64,000 nucleotides of DNA from contig JBDHWQ010000002.1 in assembly GCA_039810245.1 (NCBI GenBank), positions 186,001-250,000 of the forward strand. The letters are read 5' to 3'. The position numbers and the translations under genes were made by a program. The DNA comes from CALDSL01 sp039810245. Lineage in GTDB: Bacteria > Chloroflexota > Anaerolineae > Anaerolineales > Anaerolineaceae. The first letter of the stretch is position 1, and every line of letters begins with the position of its first letter. Below the pieces are notes generated by a model that was not told the DNA's origin, did not search any database, and saw only the letters and a program-made list of their open reading frames with translations. This document shows, one piece after another, positions 34,347 through 43,290 of this stretch.

Positions 34347-35522
34347 TTATCCAAGTTTGGCAATATCAGGAGGTAGGTGGGAAAGATCGAGTTGCGCTTC
34401 GTCGCAGAACAGCAGGGCGCGCTCGATGGCGTTGCTGAGCTCGCGGATATTACCGGGCCAGTTATAGGCAGTCAACGCGGACACGGCTTTGGGCGAGACG
34501 CTGGTAACATTGACTCCCAGGCGAGCGTTATTCAGGCGCACAAACAGCGCCACCAGCTCGGGGATATCCGCCTGGCGCTCGCGCAGGGGCGGCAGGTGCA
34601 GGTCTACCACCTTGAGGCGGTAATACAGATCTTCGCGGAATTGCCCATCACGGATCATGGCGCGCAGGTCGCGGTTGGACGCGGCCAGCACTTGCACATC
34701 CACGTGGATGAGCTGCGTGCCGCCCACACGGCGGAAAGCGCGCTCTTCGAGCACGCGCAGCAGCTTTGCCTGGATGTCCATTGGCATGGATGAAATTTCA
34801 TCGAGAAAGATCACGCCGCCATCAGCGGTTTCCATCAGGCCGTGCTTGCGGCGCTCGGCGCCAGTGAACGCGCCGGCCTCGTAGCCGAACAGTTCCGATT
34901 CGAGCATCGTATTCTGGATCGCGGCGCAGTTGATCGCCACAAATGGCTTACTGGCGCGCGGGCCGGAGCGGTGGATAAAGCGCGCCAGCACTTCCTTCCC
35001 GGTGCCGGTCTCGCCGGTGACCAACACGGATACCGAAGCAGCCGCGGCGCGCTGCGCCTGGCTGACCACTGATTTCATTGTTGCACTATTGCCAATGACA
35101 AAATGCCCGTCTTTCTGCAACTGCTCCTGGCGCAGATGCGCCAGCTCGCGGCGCATGGTGATGACCTCACAAGCGCGCTGGATGGACTGTTCGAGCTGAG
35201 CAAACTGGATTGGCTTGGTGAGGAAGTCGTGCGCGCCGTTCTTCATCGCGTCCACCGCCATCTCGATATCGCCGTACGCGGTGATCAGTATGATTGGCGG
35301 ACGCATGGGCATCCGCGCGGTTTCGTGCAGCAGGTTCGGTCCGTAGCCATCCGGGAGCTGCACGTCAAGCAGGATCACATCACCATCACCGCGCTGCACG
35401 GCGGCGCGAGCATCGGCCAGGTTGGCAACTCCAATCGTCTCATAGCCGCGCGCGGTGAGATAGTCACCGATATTGCGGCGCGCGTTTTCTTCATCATCCA
35501 CGATCAAAACGGTAATTGCCAT
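34347..35522 (-). CDS. NtrC-type sigma-54 activator lacking a DNA-binding domain
   Basis: This 391-residue response regulator has a receiver domain with VDDEE and the phospho-acceptor Asp53 (LLDVQLPD). A sigma-54 interaction AAA+ domain follows: Walker A GETGTGKE, the sigma-54 loop GAFTGA, Walker B GGVIFLDEI. The protein ends about 15 residues after the NWPGNIREL region, so the usual C-terminal Fis-type helix-turn-helix is missing. Activators without it (for example FlgR of Helicobacter) work from solution without an enhancer. It starts 3 bases after the histidine kinase stop, and its target is probably the consensus promoter just downstream. Confidence 0.93.
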   Translation of the reverse strand: MAITVLIVDDEENARRNIGDYLTARGYETIGVANLADARAAVQRGDGDVILLDVQLPDGYGPNLLHETARMPMRPPIILITAYGDIEMAVDAMKNGAHDFLTKPIQFAQLEQSIQRACEVITMRRELAHLRQEQLQKDGHFVIGNSATMKSVVSQAQRAAAASVSVLVTGETGTGKEVLARFIHRSGPRASKPFVAINCAAIQNTMLESELFGYEAGAFTGAERRKHGLMETADGGVIFLDEISSMPMDIQAKLLRVLEERAFRRVGGTQLIHVDVQVLAASNRDLRAMIRDGQFREDLYYRLKVVDLHLPPLRERQADIPELVALFVRLNNARLGVNVTSVSPKAVSALTAYNWPGNIRELSNAIERALLFCDEAQLDLSHLPPDIAKLG

Positions 35523-35525
35523 GCT

Positions 35526-37469
35526 TTATTCTCCCTGTACTGCCGGTAACTGTACGCGAAATACCGTCCCGCCGGGGAAGGAATCCACGCCGATGCTGCC
35601 GTGATGGGCAGTGACGATGCGCTTGGTAATTGCCAGCCCCAGACCGGTGCCACTACTCTTGTTGGATACGAACGGCTCAAATACATGCGCCTGCATGTCG
35701 TCAGGGATGCCCGGGCCGGTATCGGAGACAATAATATCCACGTGCGGCGGGGTGGTCAATGTATCGCTGGGAGCAATTTTGACCGCCAGCGTGCCGCCGG
35801 TGGTGCTCATGGCCTCTACGGCGTTGCTGACCAGGTTGGTGAACACCTGCTCCAGCGAGCGCGGATCGGCCATAATTTTGGGCGTATTTTCAGCACTTTG
35901 CAGGAACGGCTGCACGTTCACGCGCGTCATGCGCGGGTGCCAGCGGTCGAGCAGGCGGCGCACCAGCAGGGTGATATCCACCGGCTCAAACTTGGGCTCG
36001 ATGGGGCGCGAGAAAGCCAGCACCGATTCCATCAGATGATTCAGGCGGGTGCAGTCGCCTTCCATGCGGTTGAGCAGCTCGAGATTGGGGTCATCTGGGC
36101 CAAATCGCATGGCCATGAGCTGCAGGCCGGTGGAAATGTTATTAATCGGGTTGCGCACTTCATGTGCAAATACGGCAGTGACATCGCCCAGCAGGGCGCG
36201 ATGCTCTAGCTGCTGGGTGCGCAGCCGGATCTGTTCGTGCATGCTCATGTCAGTGAGGAAGACGATCACTGCCAGAAGCTCACCACCTTTTTGCACCGGC
36301 ACAGCCTGCAGGTGCGCAGGGAAGGACTGGCCATTACGGCGGTGCAGGTGCACATTGCCGATATTGTGCGTGGGGATTCCCTGGCAGGCGGCTTCCAGCG
36401 CGGGGATCAACGGCCCGGCGCCAATCAGAATATTTTCAACTGGCTGGCCCTGGGCTTCCCAGTTGGCGTAGCCCAAAATCCACTCGGCGGCGGAGTTGAT
36501 CTCGCGCACATTCAGGCCTGGCTCCAGTACCATCACGCCCTCTTCGGTATTCTCGAAAATGGCGGCATAAATGGAATTGCGCCGGCCCTGCTGCTCCATC
36601 TCGTGGGCCATGTTATCGGTCAGCAGGAAGTGCTGGATGGCGGTGCCAATGGCCATGGCGCTACCTTCGAGGAATTCAGGCAGATAGGGAGAAGGTTCGG
36701 CGGTGGTATCGCCGACGACCAGCAGGCCCATTAATGCGCGGCCCAATCCTAGCGGAGTGCTGGCCAGATACGACAGGCCACCGATGCGCGCAAAGCGGTG
36801 CAGCTCAGTTTGCACGCGGCGGCCGGGCGACCAGACGCACGTTTCCGAAAGTCGAATGAGATCTCCAGAAGGCATCGTCTCGGGAAATGAACCATCCGTG
36901 CCACAACAAACCACGCGGCGTAAGTGGGGCGCGCTGGGGTCTACCTGGTAGATGGCGACGTGGTCGGTGGAAAACAGAGTTTTGCAAATTTCGACGGCCT
37001 TCTCCAGCGCGCTTTGCAGATCAGTAGCATCGGAGAGCGCAGCGAGGGCAGCCATGCGCTTGCCCATCTGATCGCGCTGCGCGCCGGTGGTCTGTGCCTG
37101 CCCGGCAGCAATCACATTCACCAGCAGCCATTGGGTCTGGGCATCCAGCGCGCTGGCGGTGACAAGCACATCCAGCGGAGGGCGGCTGCGCCGGTTCATT
37201 GGGGTCAGGGTTTCTTCGCCCTGTGACAGACGCAGCAGATCGATCCCTGGGATCAGATCGGACAGGTTTGAACCGATCAGCTCACCCTGCGAAAAGGCCG
37301 AGAGCTTCTGGAACGCGGCGTTGCAGATCTGCACCACACCCTTTTTGGCGTCCAGGATCAGGGCCGGGTTGGGCAGCGCATTCAACAGCGCGAAAAACTC
37401 CGGCAAGGCAGGTGTTTTCCCGCGCCAGAGAGGGACGGTGGGTGGATGGAGTGGATCAGGGTTAGGCAT
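35526..37469 (-). CDS. Soluble PAS/GAF sensor histidine kinase
   Basis: The 647-residue kinase has no TM segment. An N-terminal PAS (about 25-125), a GAF-like domain (about 150-290) and a second PAS (about 305-420) are followed by HisKA. The phospho-acceptor is His436 in FAHEVRNPINNI. The HATPase domain shows NLVSNAVEAM, DTGPGIPDD and GTGLGLAI. The domain set and the NtrB-like arrangement next to an NtrC-type regulator indicate it phosphorylates the activator encoded 3 bases downstream. The signal is cytosolic and unknown. Its ATG lies 2 bases after the rpoN stop. Confidence 0.93.
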   Translation of the reverse strand: MPNPDPLHPPTVPLWRGKTPALPEFFALLNALPNPALILDAKKGVVQICNAAFQKLSAFSQGELIGSNLSDLIPGIDLLRLSQGEETLTPMNRRSRPPLDVLVTASALDAQTQWLLVNVIAAGQAQTTGAQRDQMGKRMAALAALSDATDLQSALEKAVEICKTLFSTDHVAIYQVDPSAPHLRRVVCCGTDGSFPETMPSGDLIRLSETCVWSPGRRVQTELHRFARIGGLSYLASTPLGLGRALMGLLVVGDTTAEPSPYLPEFLEGSAMAIGTAIQHFLLTDNMAHEMEQQGRRNSIYAAIFENTEEGVMVLEPGLNVREINSAAEWILGYANWEAQGQPVENILIGAGPLIPALEAACQGIPTHNIGNVHLHRRNGQSFPAHLQAVPVQKGGELLAVIVFLTDMSMHEQIRLRTQQLEHRALLGDVTAVFAHEVRNPINNISTGLQLMAMRFGPDDPNLELLNRMEGDCTRLNHLMESVLAFSRPIEPKFEPVDITLLVRRLLDRWHPRMTRVNVQPFLQSAENTPKIMADPRSLEQVFTNLVSNAVEAMSTTGGTLAVKIAPSDTLTTPPHVDIIVSDTGPGIPDDMQAHVFEPFVSNKSSGTGLGLAITKRIVTAHHGSIGVDSFPGGTVFRVQLPAVQGE

Positions 37470-37471
37470 AG

Positions 37472-38875
37472 CTAGACTGCGTGCCGCAGGTGTGCGGGCA
37501 ATATTCCTTCCATGCTGCGATATTTGGCTACCGTGCGGCGAGCGACTTCATAACCGCGCTGGGCCAGGATTTCGGCAAGCTGCGTATCGGAAAAAGGCTG
37601 CTGCTCGGCGGCGATAATCTCGCGCAGCACGGTGCGCACGTTGAGGTTGCGATCAAAGAAGGTGGAAAGTGGAACGATACGGCCATTGGGGAGCTGCACG
37701 GCTTTATTTGCTACCGCGCGCGAGATGGTCGATTCGTGCACGTCCAGCTCCTTGGAAAGCTGCACGCGTGTGACCGGGCGCAGGGACTTTTCACCGTGGA
37801 GAATAAAATCGCGCTGCAGCACCACCACTTTTTGCATCAGGCGCTGCATGGTGTTGTTGCGCTGCTGCAAGCACTTAACGAATAGTGAAGCGCGCTCCAT
37901 ATCCGCGCGCCAGGTTTCGCGAGCTTCCTCGCCCGCCTCACTGATGGCCTTGCGGAACAGCGGGTTGACGCGCAGCATGCCCCACACCGGCATAATGATC
38001 TCGACCATCAGGCGATCGTTACCGGCGTCTTTCAAGTGGCCGATGATGATGTCCGGGTGGTGGTAGATTTCTATGCCGCTGGGCCTGGGCGCAGCGACAT
38101 CGCCCCAGTGCGAGCGCCCCGGAAAAGGGTTGAGGTTCTCGGAAACAAAGTGCACCGCGGCCTGCACCTGGCGCTGCCCGGTACCCAACTGGCGCGCCAG
38201 CTCGGCGTATTGGCGGCGGCTGAGCAAGTCCATGTGCTGCTCAATGATCTGACGCGCAAGGGCCGGTACCGTCCGGCTGTCGCTCAGCATTTCGAGCTGC
38301 ACCAGCAGCGCCTCGCGCGGGCTGCACGAGCCCACGCCTACCGGCTCGGCACGCTGGATGACCCGCTGCACGTCCTGCACGCGCGAGAGCTGCAGGTGCA
38401 GAAAGCGCGCCACCTCGACCAGCGAGACGGTCAGCAAGCCATCCTCATCCAGGTGCGTGAGCAGGTAGGCAGCCAGGCGGCGATCTTCAGGGGCCAACTC
38501 AGAGGCGATCTGGCGCATGACAAAGGTGGGCAGGTCTTCTACGGCCTGCGAGAAATTATCCTCGGGCAAATCCTCAGCGCTAACCCCGCTGCCGCCGGAG
38601 GTGTAAAAGTCCTCGCGTGGCGAGAGAAACACTACCGGCTCATCCGGAGCGCCGGCCGGCGCGCTGGTGCAGGCCGGGCAGTGGCCGCGCGGGGGCAGCG
38701 GGCGGTGGCAGGTGGGGCAGCGGCGCTCGTCGACCATCTCCAGCGCCGGGTTCGAAGCCAGCTCGGAATCAATTTGCTGGCGCAGCTCATCGGCGGTGAG
38801 GCTGAGCAGGGTCATGGTCTGCGCAAGGTGCGCAGTGGTTGCGGGGCGAAGCGTGTGATAATGGACCTGAAACAT
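37472..38875 (-). CDS. rpoN: RNA polymerase sigma-54 factor with zinc-ribbon insertion
   Basis: The sigma factor has 467 residues. Region I is rich in Gln/Leu (HLAQTMTLLSLTADELRQQI) and binds activators. The core-binding domain follows. The helix-turn-helix is in VTRVQLSKELDVHESTISRA, and the RpoN box ARRTVAKYR lies near the C-terminus. Between region I and the core, CPTC-HRPLPPRGH-CPAC looks like a zinc ribbon, which most sigma-54 proteins lack. I prefer the ATG at 38875; GTG at 38884 is possible. It leads an rpoN-kinase-activator operon under its own sigma-70-type promoter. Confidence 0.95.
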   Translation of the reverse strand: MFQVHYHTLRPATTAHLAQTMTLLSLTADELRQQIDSELASNPALEMVDERRCPTCHRPLPPRGHCPACTSAPAGAPDEPVVFLSPREDFYTSGGSGVSAEDLPEDNFSQAVEDLPTFVMRQIASELAPEDRRLAAYLLTHLDEDGLLTVSLVEVARFLHLQLSRVQDVQRVIQRAEPVGVGSCSPREALLVQLEMLSDSRTVPALARQIIEQHMDLLSRRQYAELARQLGTGQRQVQAAVHFVSENLNPFPGRSHWGDVAAPRPSGIEIYHHPDIIIGHLKDAGNDRLMVEIIMPVWGMLRVNPLFRKAISEAGEEARETWRADMERASLFVKCLQQRNNTMQRLMQKVVVLQRDFILHGEKSLRPVTRVQLSKELDVHESTISRAVANKAVQLPNGRIVPLSTFFDRNLNVRTVLREIIAAEQQPFSDTQLAEILAQRGYEVARRTVAKYRSMEGILPAHLRHAV

Positions 38876-38899
38876 GTGTACCACCCGGGGAACGGTTTT

Positions 38900-38928
38900 A
38901 GTATAGCGGTATAGCGCTCAGGATGCAA
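38900..38928 (-). promoter_or_regulatory. Sigma-70-type promoter of rpoN
   Basis: On the minus strand TTGCAT, a 17-base spacer and TATACT, giving a short leader of about 18 bases to the ATG. Confidence 0.65.
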
Positions 38929-39031
38929 GATTTATGCCAGGGGGAAAGAAGCGATTAACAGCATGCAAAGCGCCCAAAAGCCTTACCGCGGAAATAACCA
39001 CCGGCTCGGCGGAAACAACCTGCCGGGACGC

Positions 39032-39060
39032 TTGTAATACAGGCCGTTTTTGCCTATGAT
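39032..39060 (+). promoter_or_regulatory. Promoter of the LytM/SH3 gene
   Basis: TTGTAA, a 17-base spacer and TATGAT, about 43 bases before the ATG. Confidence 0.5.
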
Positions 39061-39102
39061 GGATTCGTTCATTCCGGCGACGAGCGGTCAGTGGGGTGTC
39101 TT

Positions 39103-41235
39103 ATGGTCACAATTTCCACCGAGTTTAGCGCAGAGCAGCACGGCTTTCGTTTTCCCAACCGCTTTCCATTTGCTTTTCCTACGCGCTACGCGCTGCCGTA
39201 TGCGGGAGAGGTGGCCTTGCAAGACGTGTTGCCCGGCATGGCCGGCGGGGTGTGCTACACCGCGCTGGATTATTTCCTGGCCGGGCAAAACGTGCCGCGC
39301 GCGGCGCGCACGGAAGACCTGAGCGAGCGCCTGCTGACGTACATCGCCGAGCGCCACCTGGACAGCCTGTCACTGGCCAATGTGTTCCAGATCATCGAGT
39401 GGAGCATGCTGGATGCCGGCGAGATCGCGGCACGCGCCTCGCGGCTGGAGATCCCGCGACTGCGACGCTGGCTGCGGCGCGGCACGCCGGCTGCCATCGT
39501 CATCGCGCGACGCGCGGGGATGAACAGCAGCCTGCAAAACACTGTCGCGGTCGCGCTGCGCATGGACATCACCGGCGGCGGGCGGCGCGTAGATATTGCG
39601 CTATACGACCCCGACCACCCAGGTGAGACGCTAACCCTGACGATGCGACGGCGGCGCGGCGCGGGGCGTATCGCCTTCAGCGAGTCGAGTGGCGAAGTGG
39701 CGCATGGGTTCTTCCTGCTGCCCTACGCACCGCGCGACCTGCCGCCCGAGCTGCGCACCACGCTGGCCGAGGCTGTAGCGTTTGGCGCGCGCGAAACCCT
39801 GCCCTTTGTGCTGCAGTGGCCGGTGGACAGCCGCCGCATCAACCAGGAGTTCAACGTCAATCCGCAGTTTTACCGCCCATTTGGCCTGCCCGGCCATGAA
39901 GGGTTGGATCTGTATGCCAATACCGGAGCCAGCGTGTACGCCGCAGCTGACGGCGACGTGATTGCGGCCGGCGCGCCCAAGAACCATCCTTACGGGCTGC
40001 ACGTTCGCATCACCCACCGCGCCGGCGATACCACCTACCACACCATCTACGGCCACCTGAGCAAGATATTCGTGGCCGCTGGCCAGGCAGTACGTGCCGG
40101 GCAGGCCATCGGGCTGGCGGATAACACCGGCAACTCATTCGGGTCGCACCTGCACTTCACGCTCAAAATCGACGGCGAAACCACCCCGGGCTTCCCACCC
40201 GGCATCGTCGACCCGCTGCCGTTCCTGAGCGTCAGCGCCATCCTGCCCATGCCCGTGGCGCTGCCGCCCGACAGCGGCATCCGCGTGTTCACCCTGCGTG
40301 ACATCAACCTGCGCGCCGGGGCGGGCACTGAGACAGATATCCTCACCGGGCTGCCGTCCGGCGAGACCCTCTCGGTACTGGGCGACGCGGCCACCGCGCG
40401 GGGAAAAATCGGCGTGCAGGACGCCTGGCTGCAGGTGTTGACCGCAAACGGCACGCCGGGATGGGTAGCAGCGTGGTTCGTGCAAGACGCGGCACAGGCC
40501 TTCCCGCCCAGTGATCTGGTGGTCTATCCGGATGACAGCCTCAACCTCCGCGCAGGGCCTGGCACGGCCTTTGCCGTTGTGGCGAAAATGGAGCCAACCA
40601 CGGCGCTGACCGTGTTGGGGGATGGTGGCATCGCGCGGCAAAAGCTGGGGAAAGGGGGCGAGTGGCTGCAGGTGCAATCCGCCGAGGGGGAGCGCGGTTT
40701 TGTGGCAGCATGGTTCGTGCATACCACTGGCGAGGCTGCGCCGGCCAGCGGGTTGACGGTATCCGTGCCGGTGCAGCTCAACATCCGCGCGCGGCCGAGC
40801 ACCGAGGCCAATATCCTCACCGTGGCCGTGCCCGGCGATTCACTGGCGGTGCTGGGCGAGCGGGATGCCGCCACGGCGCGTATCGGCGTCGAGGGCCAAT
40901 GGCTGCAGGTACAGACGAAGGACGGTTTCTGCGGCTGGGCGGCGGCGTGGCTGGTGAGCATTGCTCCAGGTGAGCACAGCGCCCCCCCATCGCCGGCAGC
41001 CGGCGGGCTGACCGTCTACCCAATAGACGGGATCAACGTGCGCGCGCAGCCGTCGGTGGGATCACCGCGGTTGTTTGGCGCGTTGCGCGGGGAAGCGCTG
41101 GCCGTGCTGGAAACCGACCTGGTCGCGGCGCGTAAGAAGGTCGGGCAGGCCGAACAGTGGGTGTTCGTGGAAAATGCACAGGGCCAGCGCGGCTGGGCCG
41201 CGGCATGGTTTTTAGGGCTGGAGCGGCCAGGGTAA
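39103..41235 (+). CDS. LytM (M23) peptidase with four SH3b domains
   Basis: The protein has 710 residues. The N-terminal about 240 are not recognised, though FLAGQNVPRAA and a papain-like-looking GVCYTALDYF segment suggest a separate domain. An M23 metallopeptidase domain follows, with zinc ligands His265/Asp269 (HEGLD) and HLHF (His351). Four bacterial SH3b repeats then run from about 395 to 705, each with IN(L/I/V)RA and TPGWVAAWF-like ends. M23 enzymes cut peptidoglycan cross-bridges. No classical signal peptide is visible, so export is unclear. The ATG at 39103 is preferred; an in-frame GTG lies at 39091. The next gene starts 6 bases after its stop. Confidence 0.85.
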   Translation: MVTISTEFSAEQHGFRFPNRFPFAFPTRYALPYAGEVALQDVLPGMAGGVCYTALDYFLAGQNVPRAARTEDLSERLLTYIAERHLDSLSLANVFQIIEWSMLDAGEIAARASRLEIPRLRRWLRRGTPAAIVIARRAGMNSSLQNTVAVALRMDITGGGRRVDIALYDPDHPGETLTLTMRRRRGAGRIAFSESSGEVAHGFFLLPYAPRDLPPELRTTLAEAVAFGARETLPFVLQWPVDSRRINQEFNVNPQFYRPFGLPGHEGLDLYANTGASVYAAADGDVIAAGAPKNHPYGLHVRITHRAGDTTYHTIYGHLSKIFVAAGQAVRAGQAIGLADNTGNSFGSHLHFTLKIDGETTPGFPPGIVDPLPFLSVSAILPMPVALPPDSGIRVFTLRDINLRAGAGTETDILTGLPSGETLSVLGDAATARGKIGVQDAWLQVLTANGTPGWVAAWFVQDAAQAFPPSDLVVYPDDSLNLRAGPGTAFAVVAKMEPTTALTVLGDGGIARQKLGKGGEWLQVQSAEGERGFVAAWFVHTTGEAAPASGLTVSVPVQLNIRARPSTEANILTVAVPGDSLAVLGERDAATARIGVEGQWLQVQTKDGFCGWAAAWLVSIAPGEHSAPPSPAAGGLTVYPIDGINVRAQPSVGSPRLFGALRGEALAVLETDLVAARKKVGQAEQWVFVENAQGQRGWAAAWFLGLERPG

Positions 41236-41241
41236 CCAAAC

Positions 41242-41697
41242 ATGGCATTTAAACGTTGGCTTTATCGTGGCGGGCGGCCGCACCTGCTCGCCAAAATCTT
41301 GAATGCAGGTTGGGCGTTCTTGCACAGCGCGGGCATCTTCCCGCAGCGGTTTGTGACCCTCGAAGTGGTGGGACGGAAAACCGGAAAAACCGTGCGCTTT
41401 CCCCTGGCCATGGTGACCGTGGATGGAGAAAAGTACCTGGTATCCATGCTGGGCGATGGAGCGAACTGGGTGCAAAATGTGCGCGCCGCCGGCGGGAATG
41501 CCCGGCTGGTGCATGGCCGGTCTGAGGTAGTGCGGCTGGAAGAAGTAGCGGTCGAGCGGCGCCCCGGCATCCTCAAGGCATATTTGCAAATCGCGCCGGG
41601 AGCGCGCCCGCACATCCCGGTGCACAAAGACGCGCCGTTGGCTGAGTTTGCGGTGATTGCCTCACAATTTCCGGTATTTCACGTCCAATTTTTGTAA
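41242..41697 (+). CDS. DDN-family (F420H2-dependent nitroreductase-like) protein
   Basis: This 151-residue split-barrel protein resembles the deazaflavin-dependent nitroreductase family. Evidence is the order VTLEVVGRKTGKTVRFPLAMV, YLVSMLGDGANWVQNVRAAGG and a C-terminal FPVFHVQ. Family members reduce quinones or nitro compounds with F420H2, and some bind other flavins or haem. It follows the LytM gene by 6 bases and may be co-transcribed. Whether this organism makes F420 cannot be judged here. Confidence 0.85.
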   Translation: MAFKRWLYRGGRPHLLAKILNAGWAFLHSAGIFPQRFVTLEVVGRKTGKTVRFPLAMVTVDGEKYLVSMLGDGANWVQNVRAAGGNARLVHGRSEVVRLEEVAVERRPGILKAYLQIAPGARPHIPVHKDAPLAEFAVIASQFPVFHVQFL

Positions 41698-41742
41698 CAA
41701 ACCCCGGAAGCTAAGGCTGTCCAGCATTTCTCCATATTTAAT

Positions 41743-43002
41743 TTATTGCACGCCTCCAGCCCTCCGGAACAGCCAGCGCAGCCCATACCCAAAGATCAGC
41801 AACCTCGAACCTGCGGCGATAATCTCGAATCGAAGAGAGAATGCCAATGCCAGGCATGAAATCAAACCCAGGATTGCTATCCATCGCGGATACAAACGTT
41901 GCTCACTCCGCATGCGCAGCGCCGCCAGGTTCGTGATGCTGTAATATATCAATATTGTGAACGCCGCCGTGGACACAGCCAGCTCCAGGGTACCGAAAAA
42001 CACAACAAACAGCATTACGAAAGTTGTCAGCAGAATACTTCTATCCGGCACAGCGTAGCGGGGATAAACATGCGCTAAGAAGGCTGGTAAATCGCCACGG
42101 CGTGCCATGGCAAACATCATACGGCTGATCCCCAGGATCTGGCTCAGCAGCACTCCCATCATCGCGGCGGTAGCGCCCACCGCAACGATCAGGCGAATTG
42201 GTGGCCATCGAAATACATTGGCAGCGACCTCGATCGGTGACCGGGTGGCTGCCATTTGTTCCGCTCCAATGTTCCCCACCGCAACCGTGGATACTGCCAG
42301 GTAGAGGAAAGCGGCAATGCCCAATGCAAGAATAATCGCGCGCGGTATCGTCTTCTGGGGCTCACGCACTTCTTCACCCAGGGTTGCCAGGCGAGCATAG
42401 CCGGTATATGCAAAAAAGAGCATCGCTGCGGAGCGGAAAATTGCCGCAATGCCGCCAGGAGCAAAAGGTGTAAAGTTCTTCCATTGCACCGTAGGCAGAC
42501 CTAAGACAACAAACAACAGCAGCGAAATCAGTGAGACGGCGACAATAGCGGTGTTTAACCAACCCGTTTTTTGTACGCCAACCAAATTCACCAGCGCCAA
42601 GAGAAGAATTGCGGCCGCCGCGGCGGCCTTTTCTTGGATACCTGGAACCAACGCATGAAAATAACTGGCAAAACCCAGAGCAACTGTCCCACCGGCTGCG
42701 AGCTTGCTGGCAAGAAACATCCAACCTGCCGCAAAACCCAACGAGGGATGCAACAAGCGATAGCCATACTCATATGTGCCGCCAGAAATCGGGTAGGAAG
42801 CAGCCAGTTGTGCCGAGCTCAATGCGTTAAATGTTGCGACCAGACCGGCCAGCAATAAACCGATCAGAAATGAAGCGCCAGCTACGCCAGCCGCAACGCC
42901 GGTGACTACATAGATTCCGGCTCCAATAATTGCTCCCAGGCCAATCGCAATGGCTGCGACTAGGTTCAGATCCCGTCTTAATCGTTGTTTTTGCACTTGC
43001 AT
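41743..43002 (-). CDS. APC-superfamily amino acid permease
   Basis: This is a 419-residue membrane transporter with about twelve hydrophobic segments. The APC start motif is clear: RDLNLVAAIAIGLGAIIGAG followed by IYVVTG. ISGGTYEYGYRLL and FFAYTGYARLATLGEEVREP (the E-V-x-x-P helix end) also fit. It probably imports amino acids by cation symport. I take the ATG at 43002 (MQVQKQRLRRDLN), with GGAG about 11 bases upstream. The longer frame to 43110 adds sequence absent from the family. Base composition is clearly less GC-rich than the neighbours, suggesting later acquisition. A TATAAT on the minus strand at 43064-43069 may be its -10. Confidence 0.92.
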   Translation of the reverse strand: MQVQKQRLRRDLNLVAAIAIGLGAIIGAGIYVVTGVAAGVAGASFLIGLLLAGLVATFNALSSAQLAASYPISGGTYEYGYRLLHPSLGFAAGWMFLASKLAAGGTVALGFASYFHALVPGIQEKAAAAAAILLLALVNLVGVQKTGWLNTAIVAVSLISLLLFVVLGLPTVQWKNFTPFAPGGIAAIFRSAAMLFFAYTGYARLATLGEEVREPQKTIPRAIILALGIAAFLYLAVSTVAVGNIGAEQMAATRSPIEVAANVFRWPPIRLIVAVGATAAMMGVLLSQILGISRMMFAMARRGDLPAFLAHVYPRYAVPDRSILLTTFVMLFVVFFGTLELAVSTAAFTILIYYSITNLAALRMRSEQRLYPRWIAILGLISCLALAFSLRFEIIAAGSRLLIFGYGLRWLFRRAGGVQ

Positions 43003-43146
43003 CGCATCACCGACTCCAAAGAATACCTTTATCAGAATCGATCCGAATAATTTCTCAGCTTGCATTATACGGAAAACCGAGTTACGTATCTGGACGATCG
43101 TGCTGTACACTGCCAGTTTCCTCTCGCTTCGTCCCGATCGTTTCCA

Positions 43147-43160
43147 GGAATAGCTATTCC
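43147..43160. promoter_or_regulatory. Perfect 14-bp palindrome upstream of the CHAT operon promoter
   Basis: GGAATAGCTATTCC is fully self-complementary. It ends 18 bases before the -35 of the downstream promoter, a position suited to an activator or repressor dimer. No binding protein is identified. Confidence 0.45.
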
Positions 43161-43178
43161 GAACCTGTGCAGCTTATC

Positions 43179-43207
43179 TTGAATCACCCCTGAAATGGTG
43201 CTATAGT
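43179..43207 (+). promoter_or_regulatory. Sigma-70-type promoter of the MBL/CHAT operon
   Basis: TTGAAT, a 17-base spacer and TATAGT lie about 84 bases before the first ATG of the operon. Confidence 0.65.
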
Positions 43208-43290
43208 AGATTCGATCAATTCTTCACATTGTTTATCGAAAAAGCTGGATTTTGCCCAGGCACAGGAGCGGGGTACAGGGTGGGACGCCG

